64,000 bases of DNA, taken from positions 2,790,001 to 2,854,000 of the forward strand of contig NC_063017.1 in NCBI RefSeq assembly GCF_020509005.1, given 5' to 3'. The stretch comes from Fulvia fulva. Its lineage: Eukaryota > Ascomycota > Dothideomycetes > Mycosphaerellales > Mycosphaerellaceae. The translations under genes were made by a program, and so were the position numbers. This document shows positions 31,991-42,004 of this stretch, in pieces. Below the pieces are notes generated by a model. The model did no database searches. It had not been told where the DNA came from and saw only the letters and a list, made by a program, of their open reading frames with translations. Position 1 is the stretch's first letter. Every line of letters begins with the position of its first letter.

Positions 31991-32269
31991 GTCTGGTCGG
32001 CTGCCAGCAGCAAACAGCTTCACTTGCAAGGTGACTACACGGCGGCTCTGTGAAGAGTGTCAGCTGCTCGCACGTCACTGGCGAGACATCCCGAGAAGAG
32101 TTGTCTCTGAGTACTGCCTCATTCTACTATTCTATAGTCGTAATTCATCGTAAGCCATGTGCTAGAGTACATCACATTCTGTCTTAATTCGCCGCAAGTG
32201 CCCAAGAAGCTGCAATCCATCTCCGCCCTGAGCCCTGATCATACATCCTCTGCGCCCGAGTCCAGTCAT

Positions 32270-34461
32270 TCACGTCTTCCTGTACCATGTGACAGCCCAG
32301 CCAAACAGCCGGTACACCACGATGATACCGATCATGATGCCAACCCACTTGCCCTGTCTGCCAGTCGGATAGCCGAATTTGTCCAGCACCGCGATGCCCT
32401 CGATCTTGCACTCGCTCTGCAGCGCACTTTGGTACATGCAGAAGCAGTTACCGTTGTCAACTTCGCAGTTGTAGTTGCGGCTGCCGAACTCGTTGACCAT
32501 CATGCCCTGGAAGACGTAGGCCTGGTAGTCGATGTAGTGGAACACGTACTTCCAAAAGACGTTGAGGACCGGAAGTGAGACCAAAAAGCCGCCAACACTC
32601 ATCCAGAGACCGTTTGCGAAGGCGATGAAAGCCAGTGCGACCACAAAGTTCGGGAAGAGTGAGCTGATGAGGACAACGAGGGACTCAGCGGCGACGAGGT
32701 CCAGGAAAAGCCACATTACCCAGACGAAGAAGGCGCCGCCAGTGGGTCGAAGGTTGATCATCCAGTAGGAGAAAATGGAGAACAGGATGGAGATCAAGAC
32801 TGGTTGCGAGTCAGCAAAGGGTTTCCATCGAGGAGAGTCGAACTTACATAGGTATGGCAGTGCGATCAAGAAGTTGGAGATGACGAACGCGGTTGGGCCG
32901 TATAAACCGTTGGCGCGCTCCTTGACGAACATCGACCGATCTTCCAAGAAGGCAGGAACGTAAGCTACTGCCATGAAGGACATGAAAGCAGAGCCGAAGA
33001 ACTGTCGACGTAATTAGCAAAAAGCAGATTGACGAATGATACACCACTTACGATCGCATTGATGAATGGTTGTATGTGATCCTGGTGAGGAGTCAAGCGC
33101 AACCACACGGTACCCATCATGATCGATAGGCCCATGTACATCACAAGCCTAATCCAATAGGCGACTAGATCACGGTAGCTCTTGATGAAAGCCCTGTGAA
33201 GGAGGGTGACGACCTGTGATGTGAAGGCAGCATGTGGCACGAATGGCGTCTCGACATCGTCACCAAAGAGCTCAGCAAGCTGCGTGTCCAGTAGCTGCGC
33301 GCGCTGTGATTGCTTCCAGCGGGTGAAGATGGCATCGAGACGGGCCCCGTCAGCGTCATTGCCAAAGTCAGCGTTGGTGATGTCCAGCATGTGTTCAGCA
33401 GGGTTTGTGAGAGGCGGAATCGGCATGCCAATCTCGTTGAAGTAGTCGTCGACATCGGATGTGTATCCAAAGTAGCAGGGCCGGCCTTTTGACAGCAGCA
33501 TGACTTTCGAGAAGAGGTCTAATGTCTTGGTAGATGGTTGGTGTATGCTTGCAATGACGATGAGCTAGCAAGCGTCAGCTATCCGTTTGGAGATGGGTCA
33601 ATGATGCTCAGCTGGACTTACGTTGTTCGCCAGTGCGATTCTGCTGATGAAGGACATGACCTCGTAGCTGGCAGTGGAGTCGAGACCACTGGTCGGCTCG
33701 TCCAAGTACAGTACTGAAGGCCCGGTGATGAGCTGTGTTGCCACGCTGACCCGGCGCTTCTGGCCTCCAGATATGCCCTTGCGGAGCGGCGAACCGATCA
33801 GCGTTCGTCGCTGATCACCGAGACCGAAGGATCCTACGAGCTTGGAGACACGATCTCGTATTTCGGCTCTGCTCACGCTTCTATGGTAGCATCAGCACTT
33901 AGACCGTAGGCAGAAATCGCATGCGCAACTTACGCAGGTAATGCAAGCTTCGCGGCGAACTTTAGGGTCTCGTCGACGGTCAACGATCCGATGAGAGTGT
34001 CTTCCTGCTCCACAAAAGAGCTGATGGCTCGATGAGTGCATCTTAGCGCAATGACATTAGCCATGGTCAAACAAGATGTGGGCAAAATGTACTCACAGTG
34101 GGTATTGCTTGCCGTTGATCAGCACATGTCCTGCGTTGGCATCGGTTCTGCGAGCCAAAGTATTGAGCAGTGTCGTCTTTCCGGATCCAGACGGTCCCAT
34201 GAGTGCCAGCATCTCTCCAGGCTTCACCACTCCCGAAGCTCGATGAAGGATATCGCGATCATGGCCGGTGGTTCGGTCGTTGACGGTGACAGTGAGATTC
34301 TGCCACGCGATGCTCCTGACAGTGCTGTTGCTGAAGTACGATTCCCCGCCGCTTAGTCGCTTCTCAACATGGTGGTGGTCAACGTCGCTGCTGAAGTGGT
34401 TGGGGTCTTCAGGCGACATGATGAGCATTTCTACGTCGGACCTGTAGGATGTGCGGTGCAT
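32270..34461 (-). CDS. ABCG-family half-transporter (White/BCRP type), six exons
   Basis: Exons in coding order: 34461-34097, 34041-33934, 33880-33622, 33564-33052, 33001-32848, 32799-32270; introns of 55, 53, 57, 50 and 48 bp with GTRAGT donors. The product is 642 aa, the usual half-transporter size, with the nucleotide-binding domain first. Walker [10 protein letters not shown] is at about residues 89-97, Q-loop VEQED, signature [10 protein letters not shown] near 194, Walker [13 protein letters not shown] near 215 and H-loop SIHQPS near 250. Six membrane spans follow, for example [35 protein letters not shown] and [19 protein letters not shown]. It should export lipophilic compounds or sterols at the plasma membrane as a dimer. 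The start ATG ([13 protein letters not shown]) is the first in the open frame; an extra upstream exon cannot be excluded. It is divergent from a decayed oxidoreductase gene. Confidence 0.93.
32800..32847 (-). other. 48-bp intron of ABCG gene that is open in frame
   Basis: Donor GTAAGT, acceptor ACCAG. Its length is a multiple of three and it has no stop, so unspliced mRNA would insert 16 residues inside a membrane span (between IALPYL and ISILFSIF). Confidence 0.85.
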
Positions 34462-35074
34462 CAGCGATGGCGTCGCAAAGATGGAAGTGCGTCTTCACGT
34501 GCACAGCTGCTGATTGCTATGAGGTCTCATGCTGGGTCCGCGAGCAGGCTGGGACCTTTTGTCGAGAGGTGCAGGCGAGCTGCATGTGCAGACGGCGATG
34601 TTTGCGGCTGCCACCAGGGAGCGGACGGGGAAGCAGTCGCTCGCGCCACATTCGACCCGGTCAGGTGCGCTCCCCGACGCGTTGTTGCAGTGGCGGCGTT
34701 GGCTGATGCTCGGCTTGCACACGCATCGCTGAAGTGATTCGCCGCGTCTCATCGCGACAATCTAGTCTACGTCAAGGCGACCAGCCCAGTCGCCGACGTG
34801 CTGCCTGCCCGCGACGGCGAGCGCAACAGGTCTCTGCGTATCAGAAGGCACATGCGTTGTATGGTAAGGTATGCGTCTTTGCAGACAGAGATGATACATG
34901 TACATACAGAGCATGACGAAGGAAGGCGCGTTGCATAGACTACACCACACGTGGCGATGCAGGATCTTCGCAACGGCTGCCTGTCTGGTCACCGGTGATT
35001 CGTGAAGGCACCTCTCACCCAAGCCATCACCAAAACAACATCTTTAGCTGTTTCTCTCTTTGACACGAAGCACA
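34462..35074. other. Divergent intergenic region, ABCG gene and oxidoreductase pseudogene
   Basis: 613 bp between opposing start codons. No gene-like frame with an ATG and recognisable product is found; it holds the two promoters. Confidence 0.45.
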
Positions 35075-36563
35075 ATGCTCGGCGTCTTCAGCTCCGTCTT
35101 CGCCATCCTCACTGCCGCCATCGCCGTTACTCTCTTCCCTCCGCCAGTACTGACAACAGACACGGATGCACGATGCATATGCTTTCCGGGACATGAATGC
35201 TGGCCATCCGAGGACACATGGACCACCTCCAACGACACCCTGGGCGGCAATCTTGTTGCAACCACTCCGTCGGCAGCCCCATGTCATGATAGCGCATTCG
35301 GCGATTACAAAGCTACAACATGCAGTCAGCTTCAGGAGGGCTGGACCCTGCCTGACACTCAGTGCGTCGTTCGGTAATGTGCTGCCAATGGTGAGATTGT
35401 GCTCATACACTATAAGCTATGCTACTTCGTCTTCGCTCATGGCACCATTCTTTGCGAATCAAAGCTGCGATCCCTTTGCTGGTAGATCGTCGCGCTGTAT
35501 CATTGGCGCTTATGTCAGCTACGCAGTCGATGTCCGTTGTGCTGACCATGTACGACGGGCCCTAGCATCTGCCCAGCGTCACACTGTCCGCATAGTCATT
35601 AGGAACACCGGCCACGACTACAATGCCAAGTCTCCGGGTGCGGGCTCGCTCGGGCTCTGGATGCACAACTCAAAGGATATCCGAATCGCCGATTACGAAG
35701 ATGCGCATTACAAACGGAAGGCGATGCGCATGGGCGCCGGCGTTCAAGGCTTCGAAGCGTACGCAGCCGCGCACAAGGAGAACCTGGCAGTGGTTGGCGG
35801 CGAATGTCCTACTGTTGGCCTCGTCGGTGGCTATACCCAGGGTGGAGGTCACTCAGCTTTGGGCTCGAAGTATGGCCTTGCAGCAGACCAAGTGACAAGT
35901 CTTGCAGTGGGAAGTTGTTGATGGTCGAGGCCGACACTTGATAGCGACTCGCGACCAGTATGCCGACCTCTTCTGGGCTCTGAGTGGTGGCGGCGGTGGC
36001 ACGTATGGTGTTGTTGTCTCCATGACTGTGAAAGCACACACTGATCCGCCGACCTCTGGGGGCAACCTGACGTTCACAAGCAATGGCATATCACAGGACC
36101 ATTTCTGGGAAGCTATCAATGCTTATCATGAATCGCTGCCTGCCATTGTAGACGAAGGCATCATGAGTGTCTCCGCTTTCAGTAACACTTCCTTTGCCAT
36201 AACACCAATGACAGGACCGGGAGTCACCGCTGAGCGCATGGAAGAGTTGCTGCAACCACTAATCACCAAGCTCGAAGACCTCAACATCGACTACACCAAA
36301 GTCATCCGCCAGTTCCCAAGCTACTACGACGAATTCAACGCGATGTTCGCTCCAATCCAGGTCGGCATCGCACAATACGGCGGAAGGTACGTGACACAGC
36401 GTACCAGTTCCACCTCAAGGAGAGTTATTATGGTGTGAATCATGAGAAGCTCTCGAGTGTCAAGGATAAGTATGATCCTGCGCATGTGTTCTACGCGTTG
36501 ACGGCTGTCGGGAGTGATTATTGGGTGCCGCAGGATGATGCGAGGTTGTGTAGAGCTGTGTGA
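35075..36563 (+). pseudogene. BBE-type secreted FAD oxidoreductase, decayed
   Basis: The family oxidises small secondary metabolites or sugars using FAD bound to a PCMH domain. Start ATG 35075 gives a signal peptide (MLGVFSSVFAILTAAIAVTL). A 55-bp intron at 35362-35416 joins LPDT to HYATSSSLMAPFFANQSCDP. FAD-domain marks RIVIRNTGHDYNAKS, GGECPTVGLVGGYTQGGGH and SKYGLAADQV are present. Two lesions follow. Near 35897-35905 the frame shifts by one base between AADQVTS and LQWEVVDGRG. Near 36390-36417 the protein jumps from IQVGIAQYGGR straight to ESYYGVNHEKLSSVKDKY, with another frame change and without the roughly 100 residues normally between these motifs. The C-terminus YDPAHVFYALTAVGSDYW is preserved up to TGA 36561-36563. 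The gene cannot give a full enzyme. Confidence 0.85.
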
Positions 36564-37010
36564 ATTGGAGGCAGATCATATACAGTATCAGGCGTTTCAG
36601 CATCGCTTAGGAAGGGTCGAAGGAGGTCTCACACCTCATCTGTCATATTCACATCACCGTGTTCATCTCTCGTCTCGTCTCCAGGGCTAAAGAATGCGAC
36701 AGTGAGGCTATGATAGCCCAGCGCAACAGACAAAGGACTCTTACCCGTCATCCCGTTCAGACGAGGTGATCGTGGCGAGAGCCAACATAATGGAAAAGCG
36801 ACCAGATCTCCAACGTTTGGCAGTGTTCGTCTGCCATGCTCGGTTTACCATAGAGATCATGGAGATGGCCTCGTTCCAGGCCTCGACGCCCTAGAACGTC
36901 AATAAATGATCTCATAGACAAAGAACGGCGAGATGATAAGGTGTATCACGAAGTCGCAGGGTATTGCATTCTACACTGATGTAGCTCTTTCTGTTACTGT
37001 GCTCATATTC
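36564..37010. other. Intergenic, no gene seen
   Basis: 447 bp between the decayed oxidoreductase and the 3' end of GET4. Nothing recognisable on either strand. Confidence 0.4.
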
Positions 37011-38135
37011 CTAGTCGACCGCTGGCGCCGGCGCAGGTGTCTCTGACGTGCTAGGCGTTGCATTTCCCGCAGTGACCTGTCGACTCTCCTTCTTCTTCGC
37101 TGCAAATGGGTTGCTACCACCCATCAACATGCTGCTCATCATGTCGAACAGGGGATTGCTTTGGCTGGGGATCTTGATGCCAAAGTACATTTCTCCAACC
37201 TGCAGCAGCGGCTCGTCCCACTGCGACGCCTCTTTGAGATGTGCTGCATAATGCGTCTTGAGCTGGTTGAACAAGTCTTTCGTGCCGCGCTGGATCGCTA
37301 GTAGAAGGAGTCCGAGGAAGTTGAGCAGTGGGAGGGATGGGTATATCCGGATGTCGCTACTAGGGGAGGAGATGGACTGCACGCCGAGGCCGGGATGGAG
37401 GGAGGATAGTCTGCTGGTGAAAAGGAGCAGTGCCTTATTCGCAGCACGAGTGTTGCCGATGAGCAGATAGGGGAAGACGGCACGGGCGGCGTAGTGTGAG
37501 GCTGTCGAGGGCTCGTCTGAGGCGTACCATTCGTACTCCATGTCAGCGAGGGCGGACGCAGAGTCACTGGTTCCGAGGGTGAGATGTCGTTCGGCGTCGT
37601 AGGTCTCTCCCTCCTCTGCGTATAGTGATCCTATAACATGGTGAAGCTCAGGATCGCCCGCTGGGAAGTCGCTGTGCTTTGCCGACCATCTGCGTTAAAT
37701 GTCAGCCCATTCCGTGCTGTCCGTATGTTCAAGCTCTTGACCTACTCTACAATTCCAGTGACAAACTTCTTCTTGCTGGGCTCGTCCGGTGGGAAAGCTC
37801 GGAGCAAGCTCAGTATCCGTGCCTTGTTTGGAACATCTGCCTTGAACTCGGCCTTTTGGTAGACTTCCATCAGATATGTGCATAGATCGGAGCCAGAACC
37901 GCCTTGACCGGCCTTGAGCAGCATGAGGGCGCCATTCGAGAGGAGGTCGGCAGCGGCGGGCCAGTCTTGAGACTTGGCATATCGGTTCGCGATCGTTCGG
38001 AGCTGTTGGTGTGCTTCGTAGAAGTCGCCCTCTTCAATTCTGGGAGCGCTGTTAGTGATGCTTCGCTGTGAATTTGGCCGGTGCATACTTGGCTTGCTGG
38101 CGCGCGAGCACCTTCTGTATCTTGGCTGCAGACAT
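37011..38135 (-). CDS. GET4: Get4, cytosolic subunit of the GET tail-anchored protein pathway
   Basis: Get4 with Get5 hands tail-anchored proteins from Sgt2 to Get3 for insertion into the ER. Exons in coding order: 38135-38089, 38039-37746 and 37689-37011; introns of 49 bp (branch CACTAAC) and 56 bp (donor GTAGGT, branch GCTGAC). The product is 339 aa. Family marks: MSAAKIQKVLARQQAKIEEG joined across intron 1, YEAHQQLRTIANRY, WPAAADLLSNGALMLLKAGQ, and across intron 2 FVTGIVEWSAK then FPAGDPELHHVIGSLYAEEG. The all-helical TPR-like repeat fold fits. The C-terminus is Ala/Pro-rich (ETPAPAPAVD). The second donor was chosen because only it restores the WSAK segment. It is intact and divergent from the ZUFSP gene. 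Confidence 0.93.
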
Positions 38136-38288
38136 GATGGAGGTGGTAGGTACTAGAGGGTAGAACAAAATGCTGTTCAAGATGCAGTGGCAGGTGACGT
38201 ACTGGGGATGTTCACATGATGAACTGGAGCTGCATGTGGCCATGTGCTTCGGCACCCCACCGAACGCCATTTTGCAGCAAGCTCAAGA

Positions 38289-38328
38289 TTTGATGGTATT
38301 TGATGGCACTTGATGGTATTTGATGGAA
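38289..38328. repeat. 10-bp minisatellite TGATGGTATT x4
   Basis: Four consecutive units TGATGGTATT, TGATGGCACT, TGATGGTATT and TGATGGAACC in the divergent promoter gap between GET4 and the ZUFSP gene. Confidence 0.8.
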
Positions 38329-38504
38329 CCCCTGGCAACTCTCGTGGCTTGCGCGTCTCGTGGCGATGCAGTCTCGACAAGAAGGCGCGGCCTCTCACCA
38401 GCATTCACCAGGCACCGTTATAAGGACGCTCATCTCGACTTCCATCTACTGTTCGATCATGAGATCTGGCAATTCCGTACACCACCCACCGCGACTACCA
38501 CAAA

Positions 38505-40176
38505 ATGGCTAACGCTTGCTGCCCATTCTGTGGGTACAATGGAAACGAACATGCTGTGCAGTTGCACATCGAAGAACATCATACAGACGACTCGCCATTC
38601 GTCCCGAACGACCAGCATCCTAGCAAGGAGAATCGTGTTTCGGCCAACAGCAGTAGTTCTGCCGCTGTCAGCAGTTCCAGCCACGATTCTATGCCATCTG
38701 ACGAGTGGACGCGATGCACGCGACCAGGATGTGGCGAGCATATTCATTTGACCGACATCGATGAGCACCTCGATCTTCATGTCGCAGCTGCACTGCAAGA
38801 ACAGGAGAATGAGAGACCTCCTCCATTGCCTCCAAGGAGATCGCCACGGCCAGACAGACCTCAGCCTGCGAGCAGCGGCAAGCCCAGCAGTCCACCACGC
38901 AAGCTCGACACGCTAAAGTCGAGACTGGAGAATAGCCCAAGTCGAGGATCAGGCAGTATCTTAAGCTTCTTCTCCGGTAAGTGGACTCAGTAGTCGAGAC
39001 ACTCTTCTGTTGATCGTCGGACTTTCCTGTTTGAGCCTTCGCGACCTGCAGGGGCGATCGGCAGGCTCGATGAAGAGCACCCTCGCGATGTGGACACAAC
39101 TTCCATCAATCATCCTTCGCTCGACCCTCCGTCACTAACCACGCTTTCTTCCAGGCACATCCAACTATGGCAGGTCATCGACTGTTCGGCACATTCGGCC
39201 GCCGACCAACCCTGGGCGTCTCGGTAAACGAGAACTTGGACCTTATGCTTTTGAGCAGCGAATGCCTGATAAGGTGCGGCATATCCTACTGCACGATGCT
39301 GAGCCAGAGTATGTGCAACGAATCGGCAGTGATGGGCGCCTCGTTAGGCAAGCCTTTGTTCCAAACCAAACGCAAGGCGTGATCAACGTGCTCGCGGACT
39401 TGTGCTCACTCGACAAGGACAACGCCGCTACGTTCCTTTGTCACCCATGTGTTCGACACATCCACAAGCTCGAGTGTGATGGCAACTTCTGTGGCTTCTG
39501 GAACATTCAGGTGCTACTCACTTACGTGCAGCATATGGATCGGCATGGACCGCAGACGTTACCCACTGTCGTCAAGATTCAGGAGCTGATCGAGAAAGCC
39601 TGGGACAGTGGCGTGGGTGCGTACGGTAGAACAGAGACGGGAGGCATTCTCAACACTCGCAAATGGATTGGTACTCAAGAAGCCTTGACGTTCTTCACCC
39701 GCATCGGTGTCAACTCACAAGCGCTCGCCTTCAAAGATGGCAACAGCAACACCGACCCCATGGCAGCTGAGGAATTACTGGATCATGTCGAGGCCTACTT
39801 CATTAGTGGTGAAGAGACAGCAAGAAGGCATGGCACTTCTCGCACCACCAACCTGCCTCCGATCTACTTCCAACGAGCCGGGCATTCCATGACCATCGTC
39901 GGAATCGAACGAAAACACGACGGCTCTCGCAACCTGCTGGTTTTCGACTCGTCCTTCGCGACATCCAAACCGATGATGAGACTGATCGACGGGCGGAAAG
40001 CTCAAGCTTCGATCGACAACCTTCTCAAGGTTTATCGCCGCTCGGACGTGTCACTGACCAGATGGAGCGAGTTCGAGATCTTGGTGTAAGTGCGCAGTAC
40101 ATCCAACGATGAAGACACTCTGCTGACATGTGTTACTTGCAGACCTTTGAGCATGCAACGGGCGCAGTCCGCTTGA
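38505..40176 (+). CDS. ZUFSP/ZUP1-type zinc-finger deubiquitinase (UFSP-like peptidase)
   Basis: Exons are 38505-38976, 39155-40085 and 40143-40176; introns of 178 bp and 57 bp. The product is 478 aa. The N-terminus holds a C2H2 finger, CPFCGYNGNEHAVQLHIEEH, and a second finger, CTRPGCGEHI with EHLDLH. A Pro/Ser-rich linker follows (PPPLPPRRSPRP). The peptidase domain has catalytic Cys270 in CDGNFCGFWNIQ, His401 in RAGHSMTIVG and Asp422 in LLVFDSSF. The Cys-His and His-Asp spacings (131 and 21) equal those I recall for human ZUP1, which cleaves K63 ubiquitin chains in genome stability; the S. pombe relative is Mug105. The last exon adds PLSMQRAQSA; the donor was chosen at GTAAGT. It is intact. 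Confidence 0.92.
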
Positions 40177-41003
40177 GGAAATTCTCGAAAGGCCGAGCTA
40201 GTCTACCAGAAGAGACACCCACCGATAACAGGCCTGCGCACTTCTGCAGGACTTTAGCAAAGCCTTCATCCGATTACTCAATGGTCTTCTGGCGCCAGCG
40301 CGAAGTCATTATATCCCGGCATTTCACGCTATATGCCGGTGACTGGGAGCCAGATCCGGTCTGGAGAGCTCGACCGATTTGTCTTGGCGCCTTCCATGCA
40401 AAGTTCTTTCGAACTCCAAGAGCTTGGTCCGAAGATGACCCATATCGCCCAGACGCCAACTCGACATCTTGATCTGGCCTAATCACGGGCCCCAAGACGT
40501 TTCCCGTGGGCACAAAGTGGCTCTGCGGAGACTCCCATGTGGTCGGCCTGCCCCGGATGTTACAATCGGTCCTTCGCCATCAAGCAGGACCATCATTGAC
40601 AGTGCGGCAATCAGCGCACTTCACAACGTGATATGGTCACAACTGGCAGCATGTTGTCGCGGCATTTTCGAGCGACTGTCTCAGCCTCGCCTGATCATTG
40701 AAGCCTTGATCCATGCGATCGTCTCGGTCATCTCTCGACTTGGCGAACAGGCAGAGATCCGGTACGGTAGTCGCGTGGGCGCATGGACTCGTTTCATGTC
40801 CGACCTTGACAGCACAAGGATCGTGTGCCCTTTGCGCAACCACAGCGGGGCAATATCTGCTGCTCGTAAGTACCGATCGTAAGTGCTTCGGTGGGTCTAT
40901 AAGAGTGTCCTTCCCTTTTCATCTGTTCTTGGTCGAGGCTTCTTGCGTGTTTGGTACGTCCTGAGGCATAATTCCAACACGTGGAGAGAGAAGGACACTC
41001 GAG
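40177..41003. other. Intergenic, no gene seen
   Basis: About 830 bp between the ZUFSP gene and the sugar-transporter remnant. A 137-codon frame at 40469 starts with ATT and resembles nothing. Confidence 0.4.
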
Positions 41004-42004
41004 ATGGGGATCGGTCTCAACAAGCCCAAGGACGAGCCAGGAAAGGCATGGCCTGCCATTGTCGTCGGCCTGTGAGTACAATGCAAGGCGGCAGACAAAG
41101 GCGCAAAGCTGATTGATAGCAAAGGTTCGTGGCGTTTGGCGGTGTTCTTTTCGGATATGGTAGGTGGAATAACCACAGTACTCTTAACGTTGTGCCAACT
41201 CACCATGTCTAGATACTGGTCTAAATAAGCGGTATCCTGGCCATGAATTATTGGATCCAGGAGTTCAAGACTGGCGATAACGAAGGCATTACGGCATCGC
41301 AGGACTCTCTGATAGTGTCGATTCTGTCTGCTGGCACATTTTTCGGTGCGCTCTTCTTGAGAAGATGGGTCGTCGCAACCTACTGTTGATGGGTGCCATC
41401 GGGATGTGCGTCTACCAATTCATCGTGGCCAGCACCGGTACTGTGGCTGGTGTGGAGAACTTGGCAGCGCAACGAGCGGCGATCTCGTTCGTTTGCATCT
41501 ACATCTTCTTCTTTGCTAGCTCCTGGGGTCCTGTCGCGTAAGTACACTCCGTCCACTGTGCTTTCGTATGTCCGGCTAACACGGTCTTACAGCTGGGTTG
41601 TCACCGGCGAAATGTTCCCCCTCAAAGTCCGCGCCAAATGCTTGTCCATGACAACCGCCACAAACTGGCTCCTCAACTGGGCAATCGCCTACGCAACCCC
41701 CTACATGGTTAACGAGGAGTACGCCAATCTCCAGTCGAAGGTATTCTTCATCTGGGGCAGCTTCTGCTTCGTCTGCATCGCTTTTGTGTACTTTATGATC
41801 TACGAGACGAAGGGCTTGTCTCTGGAGCAGGTCGATGAACTCTTTGGTGTGTGCTCGAAGGCGTGGGAGTCGAAGAAGTTCCACCCGCAGGTTAGCTTTC
41901 TGGATGTGCAGGAGAGGAAGACGATCATTGCGGAGGCGACGGGGGAGGTAGAGAGGAAAAAGAGTGTACAGCATGAGGAGGTTACGGATCTCAAGGCGGA
42001 GTAG
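41004..42004 (+). pseudogene. MFS hexose/sugar transporter, frameshifted and internally deleted
   Basis: Start ATG 41004 (MGIGLNKPKDEPGKAWPAIV). Two introns (41072-41124 and 41160-41212, both 53 bp) restore VGLFVAFGGVLFGYDTGL, the first span of fungal sugar transporters. One extra A near 41224 breaks the frame before SGILAMNYWIQEFKTGDN. After SAGTFFGALF (span 2) the sequence jumps near 41357 to KMGRRNLLLMGAIGMCVYQF, so roughly spans 3-7 and the central loop are missing, with a frame change. The rest is normal: a 55-bp intron at 41538-41592 within WGPVAWVVTGEMFPLKVRAK, the last spans, and a C-terminal ETKGLSLEQVDELF signature. Intact relatives are about 530-550 aa. It is a pseudogene with both termini preserved. 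Confidence 0.88.

Noticed and set aside
40469..40882. 137-codon plus-strand frame
   Set aside because: Starts at ATT, no family features, and sits between a complete gene and a pseudogene start.
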